A stretch of DNA of 50,581 nucleotides, taken from positions 1 to 50,581 of the forward strand of contig JABABM010000016.1 in the NCBI GenBank assembly GCA_014238205.1. Reading direction: 5' to 3'. The notes under the pieces are model-generated. The model was not told where the DNA came from and made no database searches. It was given only the letters and a program-made list of their open reading frames with translations. Shown piece after piece: positions 35,097-44,554 of the stretch (positions are counted from its first letter, which is position 1; each line of letters starts with the position of its first letter). The stretch is from Phycisphaerales bacterium. GTDB lineage: Bacteria > Planctomycetota > Phycisphaerae > Phycisphaerales > SM1A02. Position numbers and translations under genes: made by a program.

Positions 35097-37922
35097 GTGG
35101 TATCCAGGCATTTGAATCGATTCGTATTCCCCGCAATCCTCTGGGCACTGGCACCAGCCTTGGTGGCCATGGCCCAGGAGGATGACAGACCTGCACCCGA
35201 GCCACCAACCTCCACGGGTTCATCAGAAGAGGCCGCGGGGGAACCCACCAGGTTCCCGGGAACGGAAGGCTCCTCCTCGAATGAATCGGGCAAATCAAAC
35301 CGCCCCTCTGACAGGATCGACCCCGAGGAAGAGGCCCACCTGGAACGGAGACCTATTCCGGACGGGAAGATGAATCTCGCACTTGACGAGGTCTCCATCT
35401 CCGACCTGATTCCCTGGATCGCGGAAGTCACCGGCAAGATCGTCATGCCCCTTGGCCTTGAAGGGTCGGGCATCGGACTTGGAACCGGTGGCGGGAAGAT
35501 CACCCTCATCGTCGACGAGCCGATCGAAAAACGAGAAGCCCTTGAGATGATCTTCAGCGCACTGCGAATGAACAAGATCGCCGTCATCGAACGTCCTGAT
35601 GTGATCATCCTGACAAAGCTCGAGATCACCCAGATCACCAACGAGATGAGTGACATCCCCGTCCTTGATTCCGCGATCGATGTTCGCGATCGATTGGACA
35701 GAGGCACCATCGTCCTGAAGATCTTCAACGTCGAGCGAACCGATGCGGGCGATATCTCAGAGAAACTCGCAGACATGAAGCCGGATTACGCAGAAGTCTG
35801 GGTCGACGAGATGTCGAACCAGATCATCGTGCTCGGTGACATCGGTCTCTGCCAGCAGTACGACAAGATCATCCGTGAACTTGATCAGAAGTGGCTCAAC
35901 CGGAAACTGCACACCTTCCGCCTGAAGTGGGCGGATGCAAACGAGGTCTCTGCCAACATTCTCGACATCTTCGAAGAGGGAACCGCAACCACCTCGGCCC
36001 GTTCTTCGAGTACCAACAGGTCCAATACCCAGCAGCGTGGCAACTCACGGACTACGTCGACAACGACGGCTTCCGGGGTCGAACTTCGACTTACCGTAAA
36101 CGTCCAGCAGAATGCAGTCACCGTTCAGTGCGAGCCCGAGGTCATGGAAGAGATTGCCATGCTCATCCTTACCGAATGGGATGTGCCTCGTTCACCGGGC
36201 ACCTCCCGGCTGTTCGTGCTCAAGTACACCGACCCGCTGAAGGTCAAGACTCTGCTCGAGGAAGTACTCGGCGAAAGCACCAGTTCAGGCACGCAGGCAC
36301 GTGGCGGGCAGAATGCCCAGCGGGCAAATGCCACCCAGGCCATCTCGGGCATCTATTCCATCGATGCCTACCCCGACAAGAACGCCCTGCTCGTACTCGC
36401 CAAGACCGTCGAGTCATTCGACTTCATCCAGACAATCATCCAGGAAATTGACCAACCAAGTTCCGTCGGTGTACCACGCATCGTCCCCCTGAAGTATGCC
36501 AGGGCCGTCGAACTGGCGGAAGAACTCAATGTCCTGCTCTCCAAGCCCGGAGCGAATGTCTCGATCCCCAGGCCCGAATCCGGTCTCAGTGGCGAGGGCT
36601 TTGAATCACCAAGCGGCACGACCTCAGGAGGGTCCTCCACGGATTCCTCCGGGAGCCAGGACCTGTCCTTTCCATGGCAACGTGGCAGTGAATCCGATGA
36701 CCAGTCCCCGGAATCCTCCCTGATCGGGAAGGTACGCATCGTTCCGATCGTCAGACAAAATGCCCTGGCCATCCTCTCCCCCGCCTCCTACATCGAACCA
36801 ATGGTCGAACTGATCGAGAGTTTCGACATTCCCCGGAGGCAGGTCCTGTTGTCTGCGACAATCGTGGAAGTCGATATCACGGACCAATGGAACCTTGGAG
36901 CCAAGTGGGGCAACAACCCCCAGGCCTCCACCAACGTAAACGGACAATTCTTCGGAGGCGGACTCTTTGATGCCGCTGCAGCAGGAACCGCTGGAGCTGC
37001 CGGAGGATTCGCCTTTGGCATCACAGACTTCCTCGACAGCCTGCTTGATGGCACTACCAGTTCCACTCTGAATGTCAGCGCCTTCGATGTCGCGGTGATC
37101 ATCGAAGCACTCGCCCAGGTCACCAACACCCGCATCATCCAGGAGCCGCGTGTCTTCACCGCAGACAACGAGGAAGCCATCTTCTTCTCGGGCAGGGAAG
37201 TACCGATTCCAGTGAGCAACACGACCGACCTCAGTGGCGGCAACTCGCTGAACACGCAGATCGAGTACAGGGACGTGGGCGTCTTTCTCAACGTCAGGCC
37301 GAGGATCACCCAGGAAGGCACGGTCGACCTGGAAATCAGCCTGCAACTCTCCGATTCAGTTGGGAGTGTGACCGTCGGCCAGATCTCTGGTGAAGTCTTC
37401 TCGAGAAAACAAGTCAACAGCCATGTCATCGTCCTCGATGGCCAGACGGTCGTGCTCGGTGGACTCCTGAAGGAAACGGAAACCCAGATCAGGCAGAAGA
37501 TTCCGCTCCTGGGCGACATTCCCATCCTCGGGGAACTCTTCAAGTACAACGATGAGAGCCTTGAACGGCAGGAACTGCTGGCCTTCATTACCCCAACCGT
37601 CGTGCATCGTCCCCTGGACAACTACGAGAACTACAATCGCGATGACCTGATTCGCCTCGAAGAAGTCGCCCAGCCCCTTGCTGACCAGGTCGTTGGCCGG
37701 TCATGGTTCTCGGAAGGCGAGTTGCAGTTGAACATCTCTGAACGAATCTCGGCAAGCAAGAATGCCGAGGAAGCTCGAAGACGTGTCGAGGAAGAAGATG
37801 TCCAGCTCCCTGACCAGATGGACCAACCGGAGATCGACAACATCGAATCAACGGAACCCGATGATGTCCCAAGGGATCTTGATGATATTGACAACCTGAA
37901 GCCACGAAAGCAGCCGGAATGA
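35097..37922 (+). CDS. gspD: Type II secretion secretin
   Basis: 941 residues from a GTG start. Signal peptide FPAILWALAPALVAMAQ; Ser/Glu-rich linker; N0 domain from about 91 (MNLALDEVSISDLIPWIAEV); several N-domains with RLFVLKYTDPLKVKTLLEE and PRIVPLKYARAVELAEEL, interrupted by Ser/Gly/Gln-rich loops; then the secretin core (about 580-836) with VLLSATIVEVD, TRIIQEPRVFTADNEEA, VGVFLNVRPRI, VLGGLLKETETQ and IPLLGDIPILGELFK. A C-terminal acidic tail of about 100 residues sits where pilotin-binding S-domains are found. It forms the outer-membrane channel. The stop overlaps a lipoprotein gene. Confidence 0.96.
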   Translation: MVSRHLNRFVFPAILWALAPALVAMAQEDDRPAPEPPTSTGSSEEAAGEPTRFPGTEGSSSNESGKSNRPSDRIDPEEEAHLERRPIPDGKMNLALDEVSISDLIPWIAEVTGKIVMPLGLEGSGIGLGTGGGKITLIVDEPIEKREALEMIFSALRMNKIAVIERPDVIILTKLEITQITNEMSDIPVLDSAIDVRDRLDRGTIVLKIFNVERTDAGDISEKLADMKPDYAEVWVDEMSNQIIVLGDIGLCQQYDKIIRELDQKWLNRKLHTFRLKWADANEVSANILDIFEEGTATTSARSSSTNRSNTQQRGNSRTTSTTTASGVELRLTVNVQQNAVTVQCEPEVMEEIAMLILTEWDVPRSPGTSRLFVLKYTDPLKVKTLLEEVLGESTSSGTQARGGQNAQRANATQAISGIYSIDAYPDKNALLVLAKTVESFDFIQTIIQEIDQPSSVGVPRIVPLKYARAVELAEELNVLLSKPGANVSIPRPESGLSGEGFESPSGTTSGGSSTDSSGSQDLSFPWQRGSESDDQSPESSLIGKVRIVPIVRQNALAILSPASYIEPMVELIESFDIPRRQVLLSATIVEVDITDQWNLGAKWGNNPQASTNVNGQFFGGGLFDAAAAGTAGAAGGFAFGITDFLDSLLDGTTSSTLNVSAFDVAVIIEALAQVTNTRIIQEPRVFTADNEEAIFFSGREVPIPVSNTTDLSGGNSLNTQIEYRDVGVFLNVRPRITQEGTVDLEISLQLSDSVGSVTVGQISGEVFSRKQVNSHVIVLDGQTVVLGGLLKETETQIRQKIPLLGDIPILGELFKYNDESLERQELLAFITPTVVHRPLDNYENYNRDDLIRLEEVAQPLADQVVGRSWFSEGELQLNISERISASKNAEEARRRVEEEDVQLPDQMDQPEIDNIESTEPDDVPRDLDDIDNLKPRKQPE

Positions 37923-39133
37923 AACGATCACTCTTCATGATCCTGCTTGCCGGGACCATGGCGATTCCAGCCTGCGCTACCTCGAATCGCCGAAACCAGC
38001 CGCCACCGATGCGACCGGAGGCCGCCAAGCGACTCCAGGAGATCGCGGAGAACGAACTCAGCCGCGGCAGTACATTCTCAATCAGGTTCCAGGCGCAGCT
38101 CCAGGACATAGGAGAAGTCCCATATGACCAATCGACGATGCCACTGGTCAGTCCCGATGGAAACTACATAGCAACTTCAGTGGGCATTGCACCGGAGATG
38201 GCTACCTTGCTCGCCGAGCCGGGCAGTCCATCACCACTGGCGACCGGTATCGAGATCTGGAAGATCAACCGGAATACGGGCGGGCTCGACTCGACATTTA
38301 CCCTTGCTCCCCCGCTGCTGCTGGGACGATCTGCTGATGCCGAAGGTTTCCTGGTTGAATCCCCTACCCCAGAGGGGCCTCGCCTGATCGGCAAGGTCTC
38401 ATGGACGACTGGATCGCTCACCTGGCTCGTGGATGACGGGAATGTGAACGCGTTTGCAACCCTGGGCCCGCGTGGGCAACTGGCCTATTCGACCCGCCCC
38501 ATCGATCAGCCGGGCTTCAGCCTCGTGGTTCAAAATGCCCCGGATACCGAGTTTGAAGTGGGCACCCTCGAGGGCAACTGGTACTTCCCGACATGGAGCA
38601 CCAGGAACGACAGGCTCTACGCCTTCTGGATCTCACCTGATGATCACTTACGTCTTGTGAGCATGCTGACCATTTCACAAGAGGCCATGTCAACCTCGAT
38701 GAAGGACCTGGACCTGGGTGGGAATGCAACTCCACGAGTCGCATACCGGGCCGTTGCCGTGCAACCCGTCGTCCAGGGACTCGGCTCTTCTCCGACCGAG
38801 GAACTGCTTTTCTGGCATCCCGGCGAGGAGCAACTCGTGGCATGGAGCCCCGGCGACTCTTCACCATTCATCCTCATGCACAACGCACTTGCAGCGGTTC
38901 ATGACGTATCCGGCCGGTACATCGTCACGACCGCTGATGAACTGCGATACGTCGATCCAACGAAGATGAATCGATCCGTTCGTCTCCACGATCAGGTCGC
39001 CATCCCGTTTCGCACTACAGGAGAAGATGGACACTATCTCCTCCTGACCCCGGGAAAAGATCGGGTCAGCATTCGCGCACTGATTCCAACGCATCGCCGG
39101 GAGACCGTCATCGGCACGGTTCCCTCTTCCTGA
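37919..39133 (+). CDS. Lipoprotein with beta-propeller-like repeats, coupled to gspD
   Basis: 404 residues. The signal peptide ends in a lipobox-like AIPAC with Cys at position 19, so membrane anchoring is likely. The mature part contains repeated strand-rich segments resembling TolB/WD40-type blades: PLVSPDGNYIATSVG, TLGPRGQLAYSTR, STRNDRLYAFWISPDDH, VHDVSGRYIVTTADELR. It starts with a 4-base ATGA overlap with gspD and ends the operon, one base from the opposing transporter gene. No known GspS pilotin fold is recognised; a secretin-assisting role is suggested only by the coupling. Confidence 0.78.
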   Translation: MKRSLFMILLAGTMAIPACATSNRRNQPPPMRPEAAKRLQEIAENELSRGSTFSIRFQAQLQDIGEVPYDQSTMPLVSPDGNYIATSVGIAPEMATLLAEPGSPSPLATGIEIWKINRNTGGLDSTFTLAPPLLLGRSADAEGFLVESPTPEGPRLIGKVSWTTGSLTWLVDDGNVNAFATLGPRGQLAYSTRPIDQPGFSLVVQNAPDTEFEVGTLEGNWYFPTWSTRNDRLYAFWISPDDHLRLVSMLTISQEAMSTSMKDLDLGGNATPRVAYRAVAVQPVVQGLGSSPTEELLFWHPGEEQLVAWSPGDSSPFILMHNALAAVHDVSGRYIVTTADELRYVDPTKMNRSVRLHDQVAIPFRTTGEDGHYLLLTPGKDRVSIRALIPTHRRETVIGTVPSS

Positions 39134-39134
39134 A

Positions 39135-41135
39135 TCAGCCAGGTTCCTGTTCTTCATGCAGGTAGGTATGTGGCTTGTAGAGGTAGGCAACGGGTACGAA
39201 GACCACGGCCGTACCGAGCATCAGCCAGGTGAAGAACCAGAAGAACGCCGCACCTTGGAACCGATTCTGACCACCGATCTGATGGTCACGGCTCAGCACG
39301 ATTTCCCCAGACGCGGTCGCCGCGGTTTCGATGCCCAGTTCGGCCTTGCGACGGGACAACCAGGTGCCCGCGTCCTCCGCGGCATCCGGATGGAGGATCG
39401 TGCCATTGAGCGTGATGGAGGTTGCAGCAAGCATGTCACCGACCGGGCCGGGGCTGCCGACGGAGAAGTTGCTGCTGTTGATCAACCGGTAGACGATGGG
39501 CTGGCCCCAGGGGTCGAGGTTCCCCTTGAGCAGTTCCGCACCCTCCTCATTGGAAGGCAGATGGTCATTCTTTTTCCAGTAGGCCTCGATATGGTCGCCA
39601 GCAACGTTGAGTTCGAACATTGCAGGCCAGTCCATGCTCGCTTTGCCGCCCTCCAGATCGTAATACAACTTGCCGCTTGCAAACGACCCGATCGAACCTT
39701 CACCCAGGGGTTGTTCAATCGTAAAACCGGATTCGATCAGCGAGTAGATGGGCGGCTGCAGACCGGTCGGCATGTCCATGTCGGCCAACAACTGCTGCGA
39801 CTGGGCTTGATTTGGACGCTCGCCATCATGGTCATTCATCCAGTCGGTGATCCTGTCATGCGCCGACTCCACATGCACCGTGCCCGAAGGCGCGACGCTG
39901 ACGACAGTGACAATGCTCGTGATCTGGTTCCCCACCGCCACCGATGCCAGAAAAAATCCCATGACGATGGACTTCATCTTGCGTGGGGCCTGTGTATAGG
40001 AGAACTCAAGGCAGGTGATGGAGACCAGCACCTCGGCCGTGGTGACGATGGCGTAGCCGATCACCTGCCAGGCGATCGACGGAGTCTGCCCGACATCAAT
40101 GAGTTGCTGGGCAATCGCGATGATTGCAAATCCCACCGCCATGATGAAGAGGCCGATGCTGATCTTGCGCATCGGGGTCAATGGCCACACCTTGTCCATC
40201 GCCGGATACACCACCCAGCCAAGGATCGGCGTCAGAATCAAGATCATCGCCGGATTGATGAACTGGATCTGTGATGGCAGCCATGTGATGCCCAACCAGG
40301 TGCGGTCCATGTCCTCCGCCTGCAGAATCCAAGTGGACCCGGTCTGATCGAAGAGGGCCCAGAACACGGCGACGAAGAGATAGATGATCGAGAGTTTGAG
40401 CAGCGCCTTGATGCCTCGGCCGCTGAACACCTCGCGGATGAAGGCCATGCCACCCGGTGGAACGTGGATGAACTTGTGTCGCCCCATCCAGAACGTAATG
40501 GTCGCTATCGCCATGAGAACGCCGGGAACACCGAAGGCCCAGTGCGGGCCGTACCACTTCAGCAGCCACGGCGTGGCCAGATTCGAGAGCATGGCTCCGA
40601 TGTTGATTGACAGGTAGAACACCATGATGATCTTGGTCAACCAGATCTTCGCACTCGACTCCCCGAACTGATCGCCGACGTGGGCCGACACGCAGGGCTT
40701 GATGCCTCCCGAGCCCAGGCAGATGAGAATGAGGCCCAGCATGAGGAATAAACTTGGATTGAGCGACGTATCCATGAAGGGCAGTTCCGTACCCATCAAC
40801 GCCAGTGCGCCATGACCCAGGCAGTAAACGATCGACAGCAGCATGATCGTCCGGTACTTGCCGAGAAAGGCATCCGCGATGAATGCGCCAAGCAGCGGAG
40901 TGATGTAGACGGCGCTCACGAAGTGGTGGTACCACTTCACCGCATCACTGTCACTCATCTGCTCATCCACCACACCACCGGGCATGAGGAAGAGAAACGA
41001 GGTCATGAAGATCGTGAGGATCCCCTTCATGCCGTAGAAGGAGAAACGCTCCGCAGCTTCATTCCCGATGATGTAGGGAATGCCACCAGGCAGTTTCGTG
41101 CTGGGAACTGGCGCAGTTGCGTACTTGCTTGCCAT
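39135..41135 (-). CDS. POT/PTR-family peptide transporter with large extra domain
   Basis: 666 residues. Proton-coupled oligopeptide transporter of the major facilitator superfamily. The ExxER motif of this family is in NEAAERFSFYGMKG, and GKYRTIMLLSIVYCLGHG and GSGGIKPCVSAHVGDQF are further family motifs. Twelve or more membrane helices are visible. Between the last helices (about 415-620) lies a soluble insertion of some 200 residues, containing NLDPWGQPIVYR and VGSPGPVGD, which resemble the C-terminal part of GspG. POT proteins are usually 450-550 residues. The start at 41135 is chosen because GAGGAG (41147-41142) lies 6 bases upstream. Confidence 0.9.
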   Translation of the reverse strand: MASKYATAPVPSTKLPGGIPYIIGNEAAERFSFYGMKGILTIFMTSFLFLMPGGVVDEQMSDSDAVKWYHHFVSAVYITPLLGAFIADAFLGKYRTIMLLSIVYCLGHGALALMGTELPFMDTSLNPSLFLMLGLILICLGSGGIKPCVSAHVGDQFGESSAKIWLTKIIMVFYLSINIGAMLSNLATPWLLKWYGPHWAFGVPGVLMAIATITFWMGRHKFIHVPPGGMAFIREVFSGRGIKALLKLSIIYLFVAVFWALFDQTGSTWILQAEDMDRTWLGITWLPSQIQFINPAMILILTPILGWVVYPAMDKVWPLTPMRKISIGLFIMAVGFAIIAIAQQLIDVGQTPSIAWQVIGYAIVTTAEVLVSITCLEFSYTQAPRKMKSIVMGFFLASVAVGNQITSIVTVVSVAPSGTVHVESAHDRITDWMNDHDGERPNQAQSQQLLADMDMPTGLQPPIYSLIESGFTIEQPLGEGSIGSFASGKLYYDLEGGKASMDWPAMFELNVAGDHIEAYWKKNDHLPSNEEGAELLKGNLDPWGQPIVYRLINSSNFSVGSPGPVGDMLAATSITLNGTILHPDAAEDAGTWLSRRKAELGIETAATASGEIVLSRDHQIGGQNRFQGAAFFWFFTWLMLGTAVVFVPVAYLYKPHTYLHEEQEPG

Positions 41136-41193
41136 TGGAATCTCCTCGGTCAAGGGAGGCCAGATTGTGGTCGCTTCTGGCGCCCAGTCAAGT

Positions 41194-41212
41194 GCCCCCC
41201 GAAACCGGGGGC
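41194..41212 (-). terminator. GC hairpin between DUF255 gene and transporter gene
   Basis: GCCCCC and GGGGGC form a 6-bp GC stem with a 7-base loop in the 86-bp gap between the two minus-strand genes. No T-tract follows, so it is at best a weak or Rho-assisted terminator. Confidence 0.35.
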
Positions 41213-41221
41213 CTTGGAGCG

Positions 41222-41650
41222 TCAGGAACCCCGTGGAGGAAGCACCTTGATTGGAACCTGTTCCGTCCTGGGCATCAGGCAGGTCTGTTCATTGCAGGAC
41301 TGCCAGGTGATGTTCATCCTGCCACTTCTGCCGATCTCTCCGGTCCTGGTGAGCGTAATGGGAATCTCGATCCTGCCCTCGTAGACGTTGACCTGACCCT
41401 CGGGGCCATTGAACGCATGCCCCTGTGGATAGGCAGCCTGCACCTGCAAGCCACCCGTGAGACTCATGATCTCAAGGGGAACGATGAACTCGTCCTGCTG
41501 TACGTGGGCATTGACATGCCAGCCCTTGTCGATCTCCAGGACGAGCGTCACCGTGGCCGACTCGCCCACTGCGAGGCGGACCTGGCGATCCTCGGAGGAA
41601 AGTGAAACATGAACACCGGGCTTCTTCTGGGCTCCACCCCACCCCCGCCC
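41222..41650 (-). pseudogene. DsbD N-terminal-like domain, out of frame with the DUF255 gene
   Basis: The minus strand encodes about 140 residues in the -1 frame relative to the DUF255 gene: GAQKKPGVHVSLSSEDRQ, then VTLVLEIDKGWHVNAHVQ and WQSCNEQTCLMPRTEQVPIK. The end matches the DsbD alpha domain with its cysteine pair. The frame becomes accessible from the G-rich tract at 41635-41650, so one missing G there would explain the split. The only internal start is a GTG at 41569 without a ribosome site. It is read here as the displaced C-terminal domain, not as a separate gene. Confidence 0.6.
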
Positions 41651-43614
41651 TTTCCGAGCAGGGCAGGATGAGACGTCTCAAGCAGATGCAGAGCCTGTAC
41701 GGAGTGGATCGCGCTTCTCGGCGAGCGGACGATGTCAGAACTGATGGCATTCAAGGCCTGGACCCCGTCCTCACCCCAGTTCTTTCGACCGGTCCGTTCA
41801 TACAGCTCGATCATGTTGTTGATCATGACGGCATTGGCACTGGGCATCGCACCGTCGTAGAAGGAGCGACCACGAACGAAGAGGTCGTCCTGGTCTTCAA
41901 GTGTTTCGTACCATCCACCCTCGGACTCGTTCCAGAATCGATCACGAGCCTGTTGTGCCAGAGATGCAGCCTGATCGAGGTACTTGGAGTCTCCAGAGGC
42001 CTCCTCAAGTCGAAGCAATCCACGAATCATGTAGGCATAGTCCTCGAGAAATGCGTTGATCCGTGCATCATCGCCCCGCCTGGTTCGCAGCAGCCCCCCC
42101 TGCAGTGTCCACATGCTCGACATGATGTCATCTGCAGCTCTGCTGGCCGAATCGACGTAGTGCTGTTCACCGAGGATGCGACCGGTGTCGGCCATCCCGC
42201 CGATCATCAGGCCGTTCCATCCTGCAATGATCTTGTCATCAAGTCCCGGCTGGTCACGCTCATCACGTGTTGCAAGAAGCGCCGTATTGATGGCCTGCCA
42301 CTTCTGGTGAAGTGCCTTGCCACTCATGCCGAGTTGCTTGGCCGTGGCATGGGGTTTCTCCGAGAGAAACAGGACATTCCTGGGCGCAGCACCGGGGTGA
42401 TGTGGATCCTGGAAGTTCGTGCCCTTGTCAAGTCCATAGACCTCGAGCGTGAAGTCCACCTCGTCACCCAATTGTGCTGATTCAAGTGAGGATCGAATCT
42501 CATCGGGTGTCCAGAGATAGCTCTCACCCTCCTTGGCATTCGATTCCGCATCCAGTGCCGAATAGAAAGCCCCGTTGGGGCTCGTCATTTCACGAAGCAC
42601 CCAGTCGATTGTTTCAGCCGCAATGGCGCCGTACCAGGCATCGCCTGTCTTCTCATATGCATCCGCATAGACCGATGCAAGCATCGCATTGTCATACAGC
42701 ATCTTCTCGAAATGCGGCACGAGCCACTTCTCGTCCGTGCTGTACCGATGGAACCCACCACCAACCTGGTCATACATGCCGCCCATGGCCATGCGATCAA
42801 GGGTATGAGTCACAGCCTGTCGTGCAGGCGAAAGATCCCATGCAGATTCAAGCAGGAACTCATGAAAGACGGGCATCGGGAACTTCGGTCCCTTCTTGTC
42901 GAAGCCTGCGTGGGTTCGGTCATAGGTTGCGACAAGCTGAGAGATCGCCGTATCGACTTCATTCCGACCAATCGGCACGGCATCCGACCTGGCGGACATG
43001 GACTGCTTCACTGCTGAGGACATCTTGTTCGCCTGCTCGTAGGCAGCTTCGCGCTGCTGGAGCCAGAACTCGTGGATGCCATTGAGGACCCGCGGGAATC
43101 CAGGCCGTCCGACGCTGTCCGTCGGAGGGAAGTAGGTACCCCCGAAGAATGGTTCAAGCGTGTCAGGAGTCAACCAGATGGAAAGTGGCCAACCTCCCTT
43201 TCCCGTCATGATCTGCACTGCCGTCATGTAGATGTCATCAACATCCGGACGTTCCTCCCGATCGACCTTGATGCAGACGAAATACTCGTTCATCAATGCC
43301 GCGATCTGCTCGTTTTCAAAGCACTGTCGTTCCATCACGTGGCACCAGTAGCAGGTCGAATACCCGATGCTCAGGAAGATCGGCTTGTCCTCCGTCCGCG
43401 CAATCTCAAATGCGGCTTCTCCCCAGGGATGCCAGTCCACTGGGTTGTGTGCATGCTGAAGCAGGTATGGGCTTGTCTCATTTGCCAGTTCATTGGTGAA
43501 CTTGGCCTTTGGCCCGGATGAATCTTCGTTCAAGATTGATGCTCCACATATGGGAACCGAGGAAAGTACAAGTGCCAACATCGGCGCACGGAGAAAAGTT
43601 GATTTACAGGTCAT
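41548..43614 (-). CDS. DUF255 (YyaL/SSP411-type) thioredoxin-domain protein, frameshifted 3' end
   Basis: 688 residues as read. A hydrophobic N-terminus (LALVLSSVPICGAS) suggests export. The thioredoxin-like domain has LLQHAHNPVDWHPWGEAAF and GYSTCYWCHVMER with a CxxC near residue 87, followed by a six-hairpin glycosidase-like helical domain (GGMYDQVGGGFHRYSTDEKW; AGWNGLMIGGMADTGRIL). Members of the family have these two domains; the exact activity is not established. The last 35 or so residues (after GKGGGG) are basic and unlike a domain, and a DsbD-like domain continues in the next frame. The intact protein would have about 797 residues. Confidence 0.85.
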   Translation of the reverse strand: MTCKSTFLRAPMLALVLSSVPICGASILNEDSSGPKAKFTNELANETSPYLLQHAHNPVDWHPWGEAAFEIARTEDKPIFLSIGYSTCYWCHVMERQCFENEQIAALMNEYFVCIKVDREERPDVDDIYMTAVQIMTGKGGWPLSIWLTPDTLEPFFGGTYFPPTDSVGRPGFPRVLNGIHEFWLQQREAAYEQANKMSSAVKQSMSARSDAVPIGRNEVDTAISQLVATYDRTHAGFDKKGPKFPMPVFHEFLLESAWDLSPARQAVTHTLDRMAMGGMYDQVGGGFHRYSTDEKWLVPHFEKMLYDNAMLASVYADAYEKTGDAWYGAIAAETIDWVLREMTSPNGAFYSALDAESNAKEGESYLWTPDEIRSSLESAQLGDEVDFTLEVYGLDKGTNFQDPHHPGAAPRNVLFLSEKPHATAKQLGMSGKALHQKWQAINTALLATRDERDQPGLDDKIIAGWNGLMIGGMADTGRILGEQHYVDSASRAADDIMSSMWTLQGGLLRTRRGDDARINAFLEDYAYMIRGLLRLEEASGDSKYLDQAASLAQQARDRFWNESEGGWYETLEDQDDLFVRGRSFYDGAMPSANAVMINNMIELYERTGRKNWGEDGVQALNAISSDIVRSPRSAIHSVQALHLLETSHPALLGKGGGGVEPRRSPVFMFHFPPRIARSASQWASRPR

Positions 43615-43751
43615 TTCCCCATGCTAACCCACCTGCCACCGGGAGGAGTTCCATCAAGCATCCCCTCCCCCCTGCAGCTTTCAAGGGCTGTAAACGGGCG
43701 ATCCTCCGGGTACTGGATACATCACGCCGATAGAACCCGCTGGAGAAATGC

Positions 43752-44552
43752 GTGAATCCCGTCCTGATCGAACAACTTGTCATGTATGGAGTCGCCCTCC
43801 TGGCCGGGCTTGTGCTCTGGGGGATGGGAGGCCGTGTTCTACGCCCCGCCCTGGGGCTTGCGGGGGTTGTCATTGGATCGATCATCGGGTGGCTCGCATG
43901 GGCACTGGTCCAGGACCTCCTCCCCCTCTGGGCACTGGTAACTGGAACCGCAGTCGTCATTGGCTGCGTCAGCATGCTCGTCTACAGGCTGATTCTTGCA
44001 GGCCTTCTCTCGCTGCTGCTGGCAACAGGATTCATGGTCGGGGCATGGAGTTTCATGGATGCAGGAGATCTCCCTCCAGTTCCACTGGTCACGCTCTCGG
44101 AGGTCGTCGCCGGGGGATCCGTATTTGAAATCGGGAGTTCGCCACTTCCAGACACATCGGATGTGAACACCATTGGTCCTGCTCTTGCAATGCACGCCGA
44201 TGCCATACGGACCGAGATCGTCGAGCGGGTCGGCATCCTTCACGCCGCCTGGCTGCTGCTTGCGCCAATAGGCCAGTTGATCGTCATCGGAAGCATCATC
44301 GGCGGCCTGTTCTCTGGACTGCTCCTGGCCACCTTCACACCAAGATTCTCTTCAGTCTTCCTGACGGCATCTCTGGGAAGCCTTCTCATCCTGGGAACAC
44401 TCGTGCGAGTGGTCACGATGACAGGGGCATCATTGACCGATTCGATCCTTGTCTGGGCTCCGCTCCCGATCGTGCTCTGGGCGGCCCTTGCATTCGTCGG
44501 CATGTGTCTTCAGTTCACGATGCAGGCCCGGCGGGGAACCGAGAACGAGTAG
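43752..44552 (+). CDS. Polytopic membrane protein of unknown function
   Basis: 266 residues from a GTG start with GGAGA about 6 bases upstream. Three membrane helices lie in the first 100 residues (YGVALLAGLVLWGMG; GLAGVVIGSIIGWLAWAL; LVTGTAVVIGCVSMLVY), then a soluble loop of about 70 residues, then three or four more (LLLAPIGQLIVIGSIIGGLF and later). The Gly-rich helices resemble DUF4203/TMEM198-like proteins, but this is not certain. It lies between the divergent DUF255 gene and the convergent nuoN (2-bp gap). No function is assigned. Confidence 0.75.
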   Translation: MNPVLIEQLVMYGVALLAGLVLWGMGGRVLRPALGLAGVVIGSIIGWLAWALVQDLLPLWALVTGTAVVIGCVSMLVYRLILAGLLSLLLATGFMVGAWSFMDAGDLPPVPLVTLSEVVAGGSVFEIGSSPLPDTSDVNTIGPALAMHADAIRTEIVERVGILHAAWLLLAPIGQLIVIGSIIGGLFSGLLLATFTPRFSSVFLTASLGSLLILGTLVRVVTMTGASLTDSILVWAPLPIVLWAALAFVGMCLQFTMQARRGTENE

Positions 44553-44554
44553 AA

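Noticed and set aside
39156..40274. 372-residue frame antisense to the POT transporter
   Set aside because: Charged sequence mirroring membrane-helix codons; no family features.
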